Source of the DNA: Pirellulales bacterium
Lineage (GTDB): Bacteria > Planctomycetota > Planctomycetia > Pirellulales > JADZDJ01
Assembly: GCA_020851115.1 (NCBI GenBank)
Contig: JADZDJ010000133.1
Coordinates: forward strand, 1 to 64,000
Direction: 5' to 3'
Length of the DNA: 64,000 nt
Part shown: positions 8,732 through 18,578 of the stretch, piece after piece
How the letters are laid out: every line of letters starts with the position of its first letter
Position numbering within the stretch: the stretch's first letter is position 1
Position numbers and translations under genes: made by a program
Notes under the pieces: generated by a model
Told to the model about the DNA's origin: nothing
The model's database searches: none
Seen by the model: only the letters and a program-made list of their open reading frames with translations

Positions 8732-9024
8732 ACGGCGGCAATTTTTGCAAGCGCCCTGGCACATTCGCGCATCTTCGCGATCCATCCTGGACGAACGGCT
8801 CTCTCCTCTGGCGTCTTTCGCATCGTGCCGAATCTGCGGCCGCGCGACCGCTAGGATCGCGTTACCGCTAAAAGCCGCACAAGCCGGAGAGTTTTGCAAA
8901 TCCGGCCTGTTTATCTTGGTGCTAAAAATTGCCAACGGGTTGGGCCGAAGAACGGTATTGCCCCCGCAGGGTGTATAATTTCCCAGAGTTACGCCGTCTT
9001 CCTAACTCGAAAGGACAACCCATC

Positions 9025-9375
9025 GTGTCGAAGTCGAAAGCCGCCGCCATTGATTCTACGATCGACCGCCGCCGCACCAAGGAAGACCGGCGGGCCGGTG
9101 AACGTCGCCTTGGAACCGCGCCTGTCGCGATCGAACGACGCAAGCTCGAACGACGCGAGAAAGTGAGCCGCCGCCGACAGATCGACCCGACTACCTGCGA
9201 GCGCGACTACAGCGACGAAGAAGTGGAGTTCATGCACGCCCTGGATCGCTACAAACGTGCCAGCGGCCGCATGTTCCCGACTTGCAGCGAAGTGCTGGAA
9301 GTGCTCCGCGGCCTTGGCTACGCGAAAATGAATCCTGTGACGACGACGGAAACCGAACGCAACGCAGTCCAGTAG
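9025..9375 (+). CDS. Small Arg-rich conserved hypothetical protein
   Basis: 116 residues, GTG start with AAAGGA upstream. The first 55 residues are very basic with repeated RR doublets ([31 protein letters not shown]), suggesting nucleic acid or acidic surface binding. The C-terminal half, [37 protein letters not shown], looks like a compact helical domain. I recall this type as a planctomycete-restricted hypothetical protein; no function is known to me. The true start could be a few codons further in. Confidence 0.8.
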   Translation: MSKSKAAAIDSTIDRRRTKEDRRAGERRLGTAPVAIERRKLERREKVSRRRQIDPTTCERDYSDEEVEFMHALDRYKRASGRMFPTCSEVLEVLRGLGYAKMNPVTTTETERNAVQ

Positions 9376-9524
9376 GTCGGGCGATCCAGCTTGACTCTGC
9401 CGGCGATTTGGTCGGTAATAGCACTCCGAACCGTCGGTTTGACATAATGCTTGTATCGGATGTGCAGTGTCTGCGATCGGGCACGCTTTTCAATCCGTTT
9501 GCCGTGTCAATCGATTCGCACGCA

Positions 9525-11171
9525 ATGCCCTGGACGCAAAACTACAATCCAACCGGCTCAGCGCTGTTGTCCACCCTGCTGGCCGCGGCTTCGATTGTCG
9601 TGCTCCTGGGGACGCTCGGGATCGTCGGATGGTCTGCTCCGCGGGCGGCGCTGGCCGGATTGATAACCGCGCTGGGCGTGGCGATCGGTGTCTATGGCAT
9701 GCCCTGGGCATCGGCGGCCGCGGCAACGGGTTTCGGCGTATGTTTCGGCCTGTTTCCAATTGGCTGGATCGTGCTCGTGGCGGTGTTCCTGTATGTGCTG
9801 ACGGTGGAGACCGGCGAATTCGAGAAGGTCAAAGCCTCGGTGGTGGCGTTGTCGCCCGATCGGCGCGTGCAAGCGCTGCTCATCGCTTACTGCTTCGGGG
9901 CGTTCCTCGAAGGAGCCGCCGGCTTCGGTACGCCGGTGGCCATTTCGGCGGCGCTGATGATCGGCGCGGGGTTTCCGCCTCTCTACGCAGGCGGCTTGGC
10001 GCTGTTCGCCAACACTGCGCCGGTGGCGTTTGGAGCGCTCGGCACGCCTGTGATCACGCTCGCCAACGTGACCAAGCTGCCGGTCGAAGACTTGTCGGCA
10101 ATGGCCGGCCGACAGTTGCCGTTCTTCTCGTTGCTGGTGCCGGCATGGATGATCTGGACGATGTCGGGCTGGCGCGGGCTTGTCGGCGTGTGGCCGGCCG
10201 TTGTTGTCGGCGGCGGCAGCTTTGCCGCCGTGCAGGCACTCGTCGCCAATTATCTAGGGCCAACGCTGGTTGATGTCGCCGGAGGATTGGTATCGCTCCT
10301 ATTGCTGGCCATCGTGCTGCAATTCTGGCAACCGCGCGAGGTCTGGCAGTTTGCCGGCGAAACGCAACAGCGCGCTGCCGAAATGGGTGCTGCCGTCGGC
10401 GCGACACGGTTCACGCGTCGCGAAATTGCCTCGGCCTGGACGCCCTGGATCATTCTTTCCGTGTGTGTTTTCGCTTGGGGCACGACGCCGGTGAAGGAAT
10501 TCTTGAACGGCATCAGTGAACCTCGCTGGGAAGTGCCGCAATTGCACCATCTGGTGCAGACCGACGCCACAGCGATCGCCAGCGCACGGTACGATGCCGT
10601 CTTGAAGATCAACTGGCTAAGCGCGACAGGCACGGGCATCTTCGTGGCCGCGTTGCTGTCGGCCGCATGGATGAAAATCTCGCCCTACCGCTTTGTTCGA
10701 TCATTTTTTCGCACCCTGCATCGATTGCGAGGATCGCTGTTTACGATCGCCTGCATGTTGGCGATTGCCTATGTGACGAAGTACAGCGGCATCGACGTGA
10801 CGCTCGGACTCGCTTTCACGCAGACCGGCGTCTTATATCCGTTTTTCGCGGCGCTGCTCGGCTGGCTCGGTGTCGCCCTCACCGGCAGCGATACCTCGAG
10901 TAACGCGCTGTTCGGCAACCTGCAGCGCGTGACGGCCGAAAAGCTAGGATTAAACCCTATACTGATATGCGCTGCCAACAGTACCGGTGGCGTGATGGGC
11001 AAGATGATCGACGCCCAAAGCATCGTCGTCGCCTCCGCTGCCACGGGCCAACATGGGGACGAAGGCAAACTACTCCGCTTCGTCATCTGGCACAGTCTCG
11101 CGCTGGCGGCATTGATGGGGCTGCTGACGCTGGCGCAAGCGTATTGGTTGACGTGGATGGTGCCAAAGTGA
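9525..11171 (+). CDS. lctP: L-lactate permease family transporter
   Basis: 548 residues, matching the usual 550. Proton-coupled uptake of lactate or glycolate across the inner membrane. Family features seen: N-terminal MPWTQNYNPTG, the AFLEGAAGFGTPVAISAALM signature (about residue 130), FANTAPVAFGALGTPVITLA, and the C-terminal LGVALTGSDTSSNALFGNLQ and NSTGGVMGKMIDAQSIVVA blocks; about 12-14 hydrophobic spans. The frame is open further upstream, but homology starts at the ATG at 9525. There is no clear Shine-Dalgarno sequence. No lactate dehydrogenase gene lies nearby. Confidence 0.95.
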   Translation: MPWTQNYNPTGSALLSTLLAAASIVVLLGTLGIVGWSAPRAALAGLITALGVAIGVYGMPWASAAAATGFGVCFGLFPIGWIVLVAVFLYVLTVETGEFEKVKASVVALSPDRRVQALLIAYCFGAFLEGAAGFGTPVAISAALMIGAGFPPLYAGGLALFANTAPVAFGALGTPVITLANVTKLPVEDLSAMAGRQLPFFSLLVPAWMIWTMSGWRGLVGVWPAVVVGGGSFAAVQALVANYLGPTLVDVAGGLVSLLLLAIVLQFWQPREVWQFAGETQQRAAEMGAAVGATRFTRREIASAWTPWIILSVCVFAWGTTPVKEFLNGISEPRWEVPQLHHLVQTDATAIASARYDAVLKINWLSATGTGIFVAALLSAAWMKISPYRFVRSFFRTLHRLRGSLFTIACMLAIAYVTKYSGIDVTLGLAFTQTGVLYPFFAALLGWLGVALTGSDTSSNALFGNLQRVTAEKLGLNPILICAANSTGGVMGKMIDAQSIVVASAATGQHGDEGKLLRFVIWHSLALAALMGLLTLAQAYWLTWMVPK

Positions 11172-11192
11172 CGAGCGTCCGCCACGACGAAC

Positions 11193-11318
11193 TTATCGCC
11201 GCGTCATCTGCAGCGCATAGAACGCAATGATCGCGCAGGCGAACACCAATAGCCAGTCTTGAATGGTCAACTGGCTGGTGCGATGAACCAGCGAATGAAT
11301 GTATTCCAGCGGTCTCAT
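11193..11318 (-). CDS. 41-residue single-span membrane protein
   Basis: A short ORF of 41 codons plus stop: MRPLEYIHSLVHRTSQ, then a hydrophobic segment WLLVFACAIIAFYAL, ending in MTRR. It has the strongest ribosome binding site in the window, AAAGGAGGT six bases before the ATG. The hydrophobic span with a positive C-terminal end suggests a small inner-membrane protein. No family is recognised. It lies between convergent lctP and a secreted protein gene. The ribosome binding site and clean membrane pattern argue that it is translated. Confidence 0.75.
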   Translation of the reverse strand: MRPLEYIHSLVHRTSQLTIQDWLLVFACAIIAFYALQMTRR

Positions 11319-11324
11319 CCGGCG

Positions 11325-11333
11325 ACCTCCTTT
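11325..11333 (-). promoter_or_regulatory. Consensus ribosome binding site of the 41-residue ORF
   Basis: Gene-strand AAAGGAGGT, fully complementary to the 16S 3' end, spaced six bases from the ATG at 11318. Confidence 0.8.
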
Positions 11334-11560
11334 GGAGACGAGCACAACCGGCGCCACTACGAAAAATATAGCCTATGCACCGCCGGCGCCGGCGGACGCA
11401 ATTCCGAACCGCGCCCGCTGGGAAGCGGTTCTAGCGGCGAAACGCTTTCTGACGGGCGCGGCTGGAAATTCGGAGACGCGCCGCTCGCAACCGTTTCAAA
11501 CATAGGAAACGGGCTAGACCAACTGCAGCGTGAGGCGCACGGGCGAGATGCGGGCAAGCG

Positions 11561-12214
11561 TCATTTCTTGGCCACGGCGCGCTTGACTGTGCCGCGCTCG
11601 ATCGACTTCAATCCAGCCCGTGCCTGCTCTTTCACGATTCCCGTGCCGCGGCGCTCGGCGATTTGAAAATAGATCTTGGCCACGCCCGATTTTCCTTCCT
11701 TGAGCTTTTCATGCCCGCGCTTCAAATTCGCCTCCGCCTCAAGTTGATTAGCCTGCTCGTCGCTAGTTGCTTGCGCGCGAATTGCGGCAATGCTGTTTGC
11801 GAAAGTGGGGTCGGTCTTCGTGGCTGCGACCGCAGATGTCGCCGGCCGCCGCACAGATTGCCCCGCCACAAAATCCCCCTGGCCGAGCAGCGCCGCATCC
11901 ATCGCCTCGAGGTCGTGAATGTAAGCCGAGACCCACATCCCACCGCCAACTGTCGATCGGCTTATCGCGGTGTTGGCGAATGGCCGCCCGAGACCTGGAA
12001 GCCCGCGCGAGGTGCGCCCGGTCGACGAATAGTTCACGCCGCCCAAATAGGCAGCTCCGCGATCGGGCACGAGTACCGTCGTATCGACGCTAAAATAATG
12101 GAAAGTCGGCAACTGAACCGCTACGGGTACTTGCGCCACGATGCGGCCGACACCGACGGCCATTGATCCAGCGACGAATACAATCGCGATCAGAAGAGAG
12201 TGTGGCATTGTCAT
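11561..12214 (-). CDS. Secreted hypothetical protein
   Basis: 217 residues with a signal peptide (MTMPHSLLIAIVFVAGSMAVGVGRIVAQ, cleavage near 28). The mature part begins with PTFHYFSVDTTVLVPDRGAAYLGGVN, a beta-rich motif recalling short planctomycete exported proteins and the terminal strand of secretin-like domains; the C-terminal 80 residues are helical and charged (ATSDEQANQLEAEANLKRGHEKLKEGKSGVAKIYFQIAERRG), like a tetratricopeptide-type helix pair. Function unknown. Between the P-type ATPase and the 41-residue ORF on the same strand. Confidence 0.8.
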   Translation of the reverse strand: MTMPHSLLIAIVFVAGSMAVGVGRIVAQVPVAVQLPTFHYFSVDTTVLVPDRGAAYLGGVNYSSTGRTSRGLPGLGRPFANTAISRSTVGGGMWVSAYIHDLEAMDAALLGQGDFVAGQSVRRPATSAVAATKTDPTFANSIAAIRAQATSDEQANQLEAEANLKRGHEKLKEGKSGVAKIYFQIAERRGTGIVKEQARAGLKSIERGTVKRAVAKK

Positions 12215-12296
12215 GGATCACCATCCGTTGGCCCCAACTTCTGTACATTCTATCGGCGCGTAGCGACGCCGGGCAACATCTCGCAAGAAGATCGGC

Positions 12297-14972
12297 TTAA
12301 GGACCGGTTTTCAAGCTTACGGAATTGACCCATTTGCCAGCTTCCACCACCCAAAAACCTGCCGTTGAAACTGCAATCGCTACTGCCAACCACTCTGCCG
12401 GCAGTGGCTCGCAGTGGAACCAACTAGCCAAGCGCGGCACATAAACAATCGCCAATTGTAATCCTGCGCCGAGAACGAACGACACAGCCAGTCGCCAATT
12501 GGTCCAAGGCGCTTGGCTGAAGAAAGAGCGGCTGGATGACCTCAACGCCAGCACATGGAAAAACTGCGCGAACGAAAGCGTCACAAAGACCATCGTCTGT
12601 GGTAGCGCAATCGGTGCGGGTTGCTTCGCCTCGTGGTCGACGATCTGGCTTGTCATTCCGCTCGGCAAAGCCCACCAGAATATCGCCAGGCAAACTGCTG
12701 CCATGATGGTGGCGACAAGTACAATGCCCCGCGCCAAGCCCCCTGCGAAAATACTCTCGTTGCGCCATCGCGGCGGACGTTGCATCGTACCTGGCTCGGC
12801 AGGCTCAAACGCCAGCGCAAGCGCTGGCAAGCCATCGGTGACAAGGTTAATCCACAGCAAATGCACCGGCAATAAAGGCAATGGCAGGCCGAGTAGAATC
12901 GCGGACAGAATCACCAGGATTTCGCATAGGTTGCCGGTCAATAAATAAACAATGAATTTGCGAATGTTGTCGTAAACGACGCGCCCTTCTTCGACGGCAG
13001 CGACGATCGTGGCAAAATTGTCGTCGGCCAAAATCATTCGTGAGGCTTCTTTGGACACATCGGCTCCGGTGATGCCCATGGCCACGCCAATGTCGGCCTG
13101 TTTCAGTGCGGGTGCATCGTTTACGCCATCGCCGGTCATCGCCACGACACTGCCGCAGGCTTGATGGGCTCGCACAATCCGCAGTTTATGTACCGGCGAG
13201 ACTCGCGCATAAATGACCGTCCGCGTAGCGCACCGTTCCAGTTCGGCATCGTCGAGGCGGTCGATCTCTTCGCCGCTCATCACTTCATCGCCCAATTGCC
13301 AAAGTCCGATGTCTTCGGCGATTGCTAGCGCCGTGCGGCGATGATCGCCAGTAATCATGACGGCGCGGATTCCCGCCGTGCGACATCGCTCGATCGCAGC
13401 ACGCGCCTCAGGTCGAGCTGGATCGACCAGGCCAATCCAGCCGAGAAAGGCCAGTTTGGATTCGGCATCATCCGCCGATTGAGGCAACGTTTCCTCGTTC
13501 AAATATTTGGTTGCCACGGCAAGCAATCGGCGTCCGCGAGCTGTAAGACTTTTCAATTGCTGTTCGAGCCGAAGCTTATCGGACGGCTGAAGTTCGACGA
13601 CCGTGCCATCGCCTTCGGCCAAGTGAGTCGATCTGCCCAAAATCGCCTCGGCCGCGCCTTTGGCACAAATGATCCGCTTGCCTTCAGGCGATCGATGCAC
13701 CGTACTCATTCGTTTGCGATCGGAATGGAAAGGAAACTCCACCTCTCGCGGCCACTGCTGGCGAACTTCCGTCGGATCGAGGTCTGCTGCGGTCGCTGCG
13801 ATGAGCATCGCGGATTCCGTCGCGCTGCCGATCGGTTGCCCGGCTGCGACCGGTTGGGCATTGTTACAGAGCACGGAAGCACGAAGCAGCTCCGCCCGAA
13901 TAAAATCGCCCTCCCTGTGAGGAATAATGTCGCTGACCGACATCCTGTTCTGTGTGAGCGTACCGGTCTTGTCGCTGCAGATCACATTGATCGAGCCGAG
14001 CGTTTCCACGGCCGCCAACTGCCGCACAATAGCCTTCCGCTGCGCCATCCGTAGCGAGCCAAGTGCCAGCGCCACGGTGATGACGGCCGGCAATCCTTCG
14101 GGAATTGCTGCGACGGCCAAACTCACCGCGACGAGAAACATGGATTCCCAAGTCGCATTACCCCGCAAGATTCCGACGACAAATACAATTCCGCTAATTG
14201 CTACCACCAAGATCGCCAGTTGCTTGCTGAACGCCGCCAGCCGGAGTTGCAGCGGCGTTTGCACCATGGTCGTTCCTTCGAGCAGCGTCGCGATTTTCCC
14301 CATCTCGGTGCGCATCCCCGTTGCGGTAACAATCGCCTTTCCGTGGCCGCGCATCATGGTCGTGCCAGCAAACACCATCGAAGTGCGATCGGGCAGCGGC
14401 GTTGCTGCGGCTAGCAACTCGATCTGCTTATCGACGGACATCGACTCGCCGGTCAAGAGAGCCTCGTCGATTTGCAAATCCGCCACCATGATCAGCCGGC
14501 CATCGGCAGGGACGAGCGCTCCGGCAATCAATTCAATGATGTCTCCAGGCACGAGTTGCTTGGCCGGCAGTTCCGACAACTTGCCATCGCGCCACACCCG
14601 GGCGGTCGGCTGGGCCAGCTTCTTCAAAGCAGCTACCGCCTGCTCCGCACGACGCTCTTGAAGGAATCCGATCAACGCATTCGCAAGCACGATCGCCAGA
14701 ATCAGGACCGAATCGTGCCAGTCGCCGAGCAGCAAGCTGACTGCCGCCGCCGCTACCAGCAAACCGATCATCCAGTCGATCAACTGACCGAGGAACATCT
14801 TCCACACGCTGCGCGGCGGCGCTTCGCGCAACCAATTCCAACCGCACTGCTTGAGTCGCTGCTGGACCTCGCTTGCCGATAGGCCGGTTTCAATATTAGT
14901 CTGCAGCCGGCGCGCAACGTGTTCGACAGTTTCCGACCAAGGACTATCCATGGCGAGCAATGACGCGGTCAC
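12297..14972 (-). CDS. P-type cation ATPase, Ca2+ (P2A) type
   Basis: 891 residues. ATP-driven cation export across the inner membrane. Seen: TGES actuator loop (about 174-177), phosphorylation site DKTGTLT (Asp about 334), MITGDHRRTA and TGDGVNDAPALKQADIGVAMG hinge motifs. The ion-site residues match the SERCA type: PEGLP in M4 (about 291-295), NLCEI in M5 and LLWINLVTDGLPALAL in M6. The N-terminal PWSETVEHVARRLQTNIETGLSASEV is the usual cation-ATPase N domain. Homologues include cyanobacterial PacL. Ca2+ is the likely substrate, but Mn2+ cannot be excluded. Confidence 0.95.
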   Translation of the reverse strand: MTASLLAMDSPWSETVEHVARRLQTNIETGLSASEVQQRLKQCGWNWLREAPPRSVWKMFLGQLIDWMIGLLVAAAAVSLLLGDWHDSVLILAIVLANALIGFLQERRAEQAVAALKKLAQPTARVWRDGKLSELPAKQLVPGDIIELIAGALVPADGRLIMVADLQIDEALLTGESMSVDKQIELLAAATPLPDRTSMVFAGTTMMRGHGKAIVTATGMRTEMGKIATLLEGTTMVQTPLQLRLAAFSKQLAILVVAISGIVFVVGILRGNATWESMFLVAVSLAVAAIPEGLPAVITVALALGSLRMAQRKAIVRQLAAVETLGSINVICSDKTGTLTQNRMSVSDIIPHREGDFIRAELLRASVLCNNAQPVAAGQPIGSATESAMLIAATAADLDPTEVRQQWPREVEFPFHSDRKRMSTVHRSPEGKRIICAKGAAEAILGRSTHLAEGDGTVVELQPSDKLRLEQQLKSLTARGRRLLAVATKYLNEETLPQSADDAESKLAFLGWIGLVDPARPEARAAIERCRTAGIRAVMITGDHRRTALAIAEDIGLWQLGDEVMSGEEIDRLDDAELERCATRTVIYARVSPVHKLRIVRAHQACGSVVAMTGDGVNDAPALKQADIGVAMGITGADVSKEASRMILADDNFATIVAAVEEGRVVYDNIRKFIVYLLTGNLCEILVILSAILLGLPLPLLPVHLLWINLVTDGLPALALAFEPAEPGTMQRPPRWRNESIFAGGLARGIVLVATIMAAVCLAIFWWALPSGMTSQIVDHEAKQPAPIALPQTMVFVTLSFAQFFHVLALRSSSRSFFSQAPWTNWRLAVSFVLGAGLQLAIVYVPRLASWFHCEPLPAEWLAVAIAVSTAGFWVVEAGKWVNSVSLKTGP

Positions 14973-15002
14973 AGTCGATCACGATTCTGCAAAAGCGGTA
15001 AA

Positions 15003-16655
15003 CTACGTCGCATCTACTTGTACTTGACGAAGTCGTGCCATCACACGTTGGATTTGAAGCTCAGATTCTATCGTCGTGTCGATTTCCACGACTGTTGAGT
15101 TTGTCGTCTCAGGCTCCTCTTCGTCGCGCTGCTGGTCGTAGATTTCAGGGCGGGCTTCGGAATGGCTCTTGCCTCTGGCCAGCCGATCGGCAATTCGCTG
15201 CCGGGCCACATCGTCTGGACATCGGCAATGGACGATGAGCACAGCAGCGTGCTCACGATTCGCAAGCTCCACGGCCGCGGCACGCAGGCGCACATACGGA
15301 AATGCACCGTCGAGTATCACGGATAATCCTTCTTGCAAATCTTTACGGGCATCCTCGAGCAACATATTGTAGATTTGCAATCGGTCGTCGAGACGATAAT
15401 GCCCAGCACCATAAGCCAACGGTTGCTGACTTTTGCCGTATCTTTGTTGGCGGATCGCATCGGTCGATCGTAGCTCGGCGCCAAGCGATTCTGACAATCG
15501 ACCGGCCAACGTGGATTTTCCCGAACCCATCAGGCCGCTCACGACGAGCAAAAATGGCGGTGGAAGTTGACGATCGTAACGCTCGGCCCACTGCAAGTGT
15601 CGCTGCGCTTCAGCATAGGACGCGGCTTGAGCTTCGGGTAATTGCTGCCGCGCTCGCAGTGCCGCTACTTTAGCCCGTACGCAGGCTCGGTAGCTGCGAT
15701 AGAACGCCGTCAGCCGCGGCGGTGGTCGATCCCCCAGCAGCGAGCACGCTTGCTCGAAGATCCGTCGCCCTAGGGCTTCGGCTCCCGCGAAATCGCACTC
15801 GGTTGCCAGAAAGCTAAGCTCGTCGGCCAGGTCGAGGCGACGATAGTCTTGGCTAAACTCGATGCAATCGATCATCACCGGCCTGGGGAACTGCCCCGCT
15901 TCACGCTGCGCGGCCGGCGCGAATAAATAAATATGTTCCGGCCGTAAATCCCCGTGCCCTTCCACAATCTGCCTGCCTGCCAGGCGAGCATCCAACAGGT
16001 CGGGCCAGAGCAAGAGCAGCCGAAGTTGTGCCGCATGAATTCGTTTGACGGCCGACCCATTCAAGCCATGTTCCGCGCGCAGCAATTCCGCTCGATTCGC
16101 CCGCACATGCTGCTCAATCCCGGATCGGTAGTCCGCCGGCGGCATCTGCGCCGGCGGCGACGCGCGATAGAATTCCGCCAGCCGATCGGCAATTGCATCG
16201 GCATCCGCGTCGGTCGCCGTGCCTGTGCGAATCTTCGCCAGCAGCGTGGCATCGTCTGGCAAGCGGTGCATTTTGACGAGCCAATCGACGACATCGCCAT
16301 CACCCGTGTCGCATTCGTCGAGGTAGAAATTGCCGGCGGCATCTCGCCTCACCGCCGCCAGTCCCAAGTAAACCTCGGCAGCCAGTCGACGATTCAGCCG
16401 CACCTCTTCCTCGCATGCATTCCGGCGCAGCTCAATGGTGCTGAAATCCAAAAAATCAAACCGCACCGGCTTCTTGAGCTTGTAAGCGAACCGATCGGTC
16501 AGAAACACGCAAGAGATATGCGTCTCGACGAGGCGAACGGAAGCCGGGCGTTCGGGATACGCGTCTGGCGTAGATAGCCAATCGACCAACGAAGGCGCAG
16601 ACTGGAAGCCGGAAGGCGGAACGCTGTGAAGCGGCGGTTGGTTCTCGGCAGTCAT
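15003..16655 (-). CDS. Fused phosphotransferase-like and P-loop kinase protein
   Basis: 550 residues from the ATG at 16655, just 29 bases after the efp stop. The N-terminal part (about 30-340) resembles aminoglycoside phosphotransferases: VEGHGDLRPEHIYLF (HGD about 234) and MIDCIEFSQDYRRLDLADELSFL. The C-terminal part (about 366-545) is a nucleotide kinase or zeta-toxin-like P-loop domain with GLMGSGKST (about 374-382). The fusion is widespread and the substrate is unknown; an antibiotic-resistance role is not implied. The frame is open upstream of 16655, but that would overlap efp. Probably cotranscribed with efp. Confidence 0.88.
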   Translation of the reverse strand: MTAENQPPLHSVPPSGFQSAPSLVDWLSTPDAYPERPASVRLVETHISCVFLTDRFAYKLKKPVRFDFLDFSTIELRRNACEEEVRLNRRLAAEVYLGLAAVRRDAAGNFYLDECDTGDGDVVDWLVKMHRLPDDATLLAKIRTGTATDADADAIADRLAEFYRASPPAQMPPADYRSGIEQHVRANRAELLRAEHGLNGSAVKRIHAAQLRLLLLWPDLLDARLAGRQIVEGHGDLRPEHIYLFAPAAQREAGQFPRPVMIDCIEFSQDYRRLDLADELSFLATECDFAGAEALGRRIFEQACSLLGDRPPPRLTAFYRSYRACVRAKVAALRARQQLPEAQAASYAEAQRHLQWAERYDRQLPPPFLLVVSGLMGSGKSTLAGRLSESLGAELRSTDAIRQQRYGKSQQPLAYGAGHYRLDDRLQIYNMLLEDARKDLQEGLSVILDGAFPYVRLRAAAVELANREHAAVLIVHCRCPDDVARQRIADRLARGKSHSEARPEIYDQQRDEEEPETTNSTVVEIDTTIESELQIQRVMARLRQVQVDAT

Positions 16656-16684
16656 GACTCCGCCTTTCCCCTTCCGCCTGAAGG

Positions 16685-17254
16685 TCACTGCCGGACGCGC
16701 TCCAAATACTCTTCGGTTCGAGTATCGACCTTGATCATATCTCCCATCTCGATAAACGCGGGGCAAATCACTTCCGCCCCGGTTTCCACCTTCACGGGCT
16801 TAGTAAGCTTTGTCGCCGTATCCCCGCGCACGGCTGGTTCGCAGTATTCGACCTTCAATACCATCTGGTTTGGCGGATCGACGCTGATCGGATTCTCGTT
16901 GAACAACATCATCGAGCAGACCGTTCCTTCTTTGAGCCACTTGGCCGTTTCGTCGACTTTCGCGCTCGGCAGTTCATATTGTTCGTAGGACTTGTTGTCC
17001 ATGAAGACATATTGGTCCCCTTGACGATACAAATACTGGGCGTCGATTTCGGTAATGTCGGCGGCGTCCAAGCTGTCGCCGCTCTTGTAGGTGCGGTCGA
17101 GCAGCGTGCCGCGCACTAGGTTCTTAAGCTTGCACTTGTAAAGCGCCTGCCCTTTGCCGGGTTTGACGAAATCACACACCGTCATAATGTACGGATCGCC
17201 GTCGATTTGAACTTTCAGGCCTTTGCGAAAATCGCTGGTGTTGTAACTGGGCAC
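16685..17254 (-). CDS. efp: Translation elongation factor P
   Basis: 189 residues, normal length, GTG start. EF-P relieves ribosomes stalled at polyproline. Three domains in order: KOW-like N-terminal domain with loop FVKPGKGQALYK, central OB domain, and C-terminal OB domain ending in GDMIKVDTRTEEYLERV. The loop-tip residue is Lys34 in the PGKGQA setting, the type that is beta-lysylated by EpmA after EpmB makes beta-lysine. This agrees with the epmB gene diverging from it 180 bases away. Proline-rich proteins occur in this window (FHA tail, zinc-ribbon protein, lipoprotein). Confidence 0.98.
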   Translation of the reverse strand: MPSYNTSDFRKGLKVQIDGDPYIMTVCDFVKPGKGQALYKCKLKNLVRGTLLDRTYKSGDSLDAADITEIDAQYLYRQGDQYVFMDNKSYEQYELPSAKVDETAKWLKEGTVCSMMLFNENPISVDPPNQMVLKVEYCEPAVRGDTATKLTKPVKVETGAEVICPAFIEMGDMIKVDTRTEEYLERVRQ

Positions 17255-17435
17255 GGTCGATGGTCCTACGTTTTTGAGTACGATTAAGTTACGCTGGTTT
17301 TTCGATCAACACTCTGGAGAACACCGAGGCACCAGATGAAATCGGATAAACTTGGATGGAAATGTTCCGATTTTCAAGCTGCTCGCTGATCGGTGTTCAT
17401 TCTGCTCATCTGGGTTTATCGGCACCCCCTCGATC

Positions 17436-18455
17436 ATGAATTCGACGATTGACGATCCTGTTCTCGCGGCACCTGGCTCCTGTTCGTGGCGGCAGGAGAT
17501 CAAGGAAGCCATTCGCAACCCGGCGGTACTTTGCCGGCTGCTCGAACTCCCGCCTGAGTTTGCCGACCAGGCTGCCGATGCGGCAATATCCTTTCCATTA
17601 TTCGTTCCACGACCCTTTGCGGCACGTATGCGACGCGGCGACCCAACCGATCCGCTGCTGCGGCAAGTGCTGCCGGTGACGTCCGAAAACATTGCCCTGA
17701 ATGGTTTTACGGACGATCCTGTGGACGATCGCTCTGCCGAGCTTCGAGTTGGGCTGATCCATAAGTATCAAGGGCGAGTGTTGATGGTAACAACTGGGGC
17801 CTGTGCCGTCCATTGCCGATACTGTTTTCGCCGCCATTTCCCGTACGGCGAGGCCCCAAAATCGTTGGCTGCCTGGGAGCCGGCCTTTCAGGCGATTCGG
17901 TCGGATTCCAGCATCGATGAGGTCATTCTCAGCGGAGGCGATCCGCTGGCCTTGGTCGATCCATTCCTTTCCCAACTGGCTCAGCGCTTGGCCGAGATAC
18001 CCCATTTGCGGCGGCTGAGGGTTCATTCACGCCTGCCGATTGTCATTCCACAGCGTGTAACCGATGAGCTACTCGCATGGCTGCGTGGAACGCGTCTGAC
18101 GCCGATCGTAGTTGTTCACGTAAACCATCCTGCGGAAATCGACGCGGCCACCGCATTCGCTCTCGGCCGATTCGTTGACGCTGGCATTCCGGTTTTGAAT
18201 CAAACCGTGCTGCTGCGCGGCATCAACGACAACGCAAGCATCCTGGCGGAACTTTGTGAGCGGCTAGTGAATTTGCGGATAATCCCCTATTATTTACATC
18301 AGCTCGACCGCGTCGCAGGGGCTGCTCATTTTGAAGTGCCCATCGAGCGAGGCCAAAAAATTGTCGCCAAATTACTTTCCCGCCTGCCCGGCTATGCGGT
18401 TCCTCGCTATGTGCAAGAGGTTGCCGGGGAAGGTCATAAAATGCCCTTGATGTGA
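17436..18455 (+). CDS. epmB: EF-P beta-lysylation protein EpmB (lysine 2,3-aminomutase-like)
   Basis: 339 residues from the ATG at 17436, matching E. coli EpmB (342). A radical SAM enzyme that converts L-lysine to (R)-beta-lysine for EF-P. The cluster-binding motif is CAVHCRYCFRRHFPY (Cys about 123, 127, 130); also ILSGGDPLALVD and HVNHPAEID. N-terminal SWRQEIKEAIRNP fits EpmB rather than the longer KamA aminomutases. The open frame extends 28 codons upstream without homology. Divergent from efp, sharing its control region. EpmA, the ligase that must act with it, is not in this window. Confidence 0.94.
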   Translation: MNSTIDDPVLAAPGSCSWRQEIKEAIRNPAVLCRLLELPPEFADQAADAAISFPLFVPRPFAARMRRGDPTDPLLRQVLPVTSENIALNGFTDDPVDDRSAELRVGLIHKYQGRVLMVTTGACAVHCRYCFRRHFPYGEAPKSLAAWEPAFQAIRSDSSIDEVILSGGDPLALVDPFLSQLAQRLAEIPHLRRLRVHSRLPIVIPQRVTDELLAWLRGTRLTPIVVVHVNHPAEIDAATAFALGRFVDAGIPVLNQTVLLRGINDNASILAELCERLVNLRIIPYYLHQLDRVAGAAHFEVPIERGQKIVAKLLSRLPGYAVPRYVQEVAGEGHKMPLM

Positions 18456-18578
18456 ATGCACATTTGTCGGCGGTCAATCGTCAATCGTCCGTTGAAAATC
18501 CACCGTTCGACCGAACGCCCACCACGAACAACGATCCACCGGCCACTGGCAAGCGGCAACTGACAACCGACCACGATC

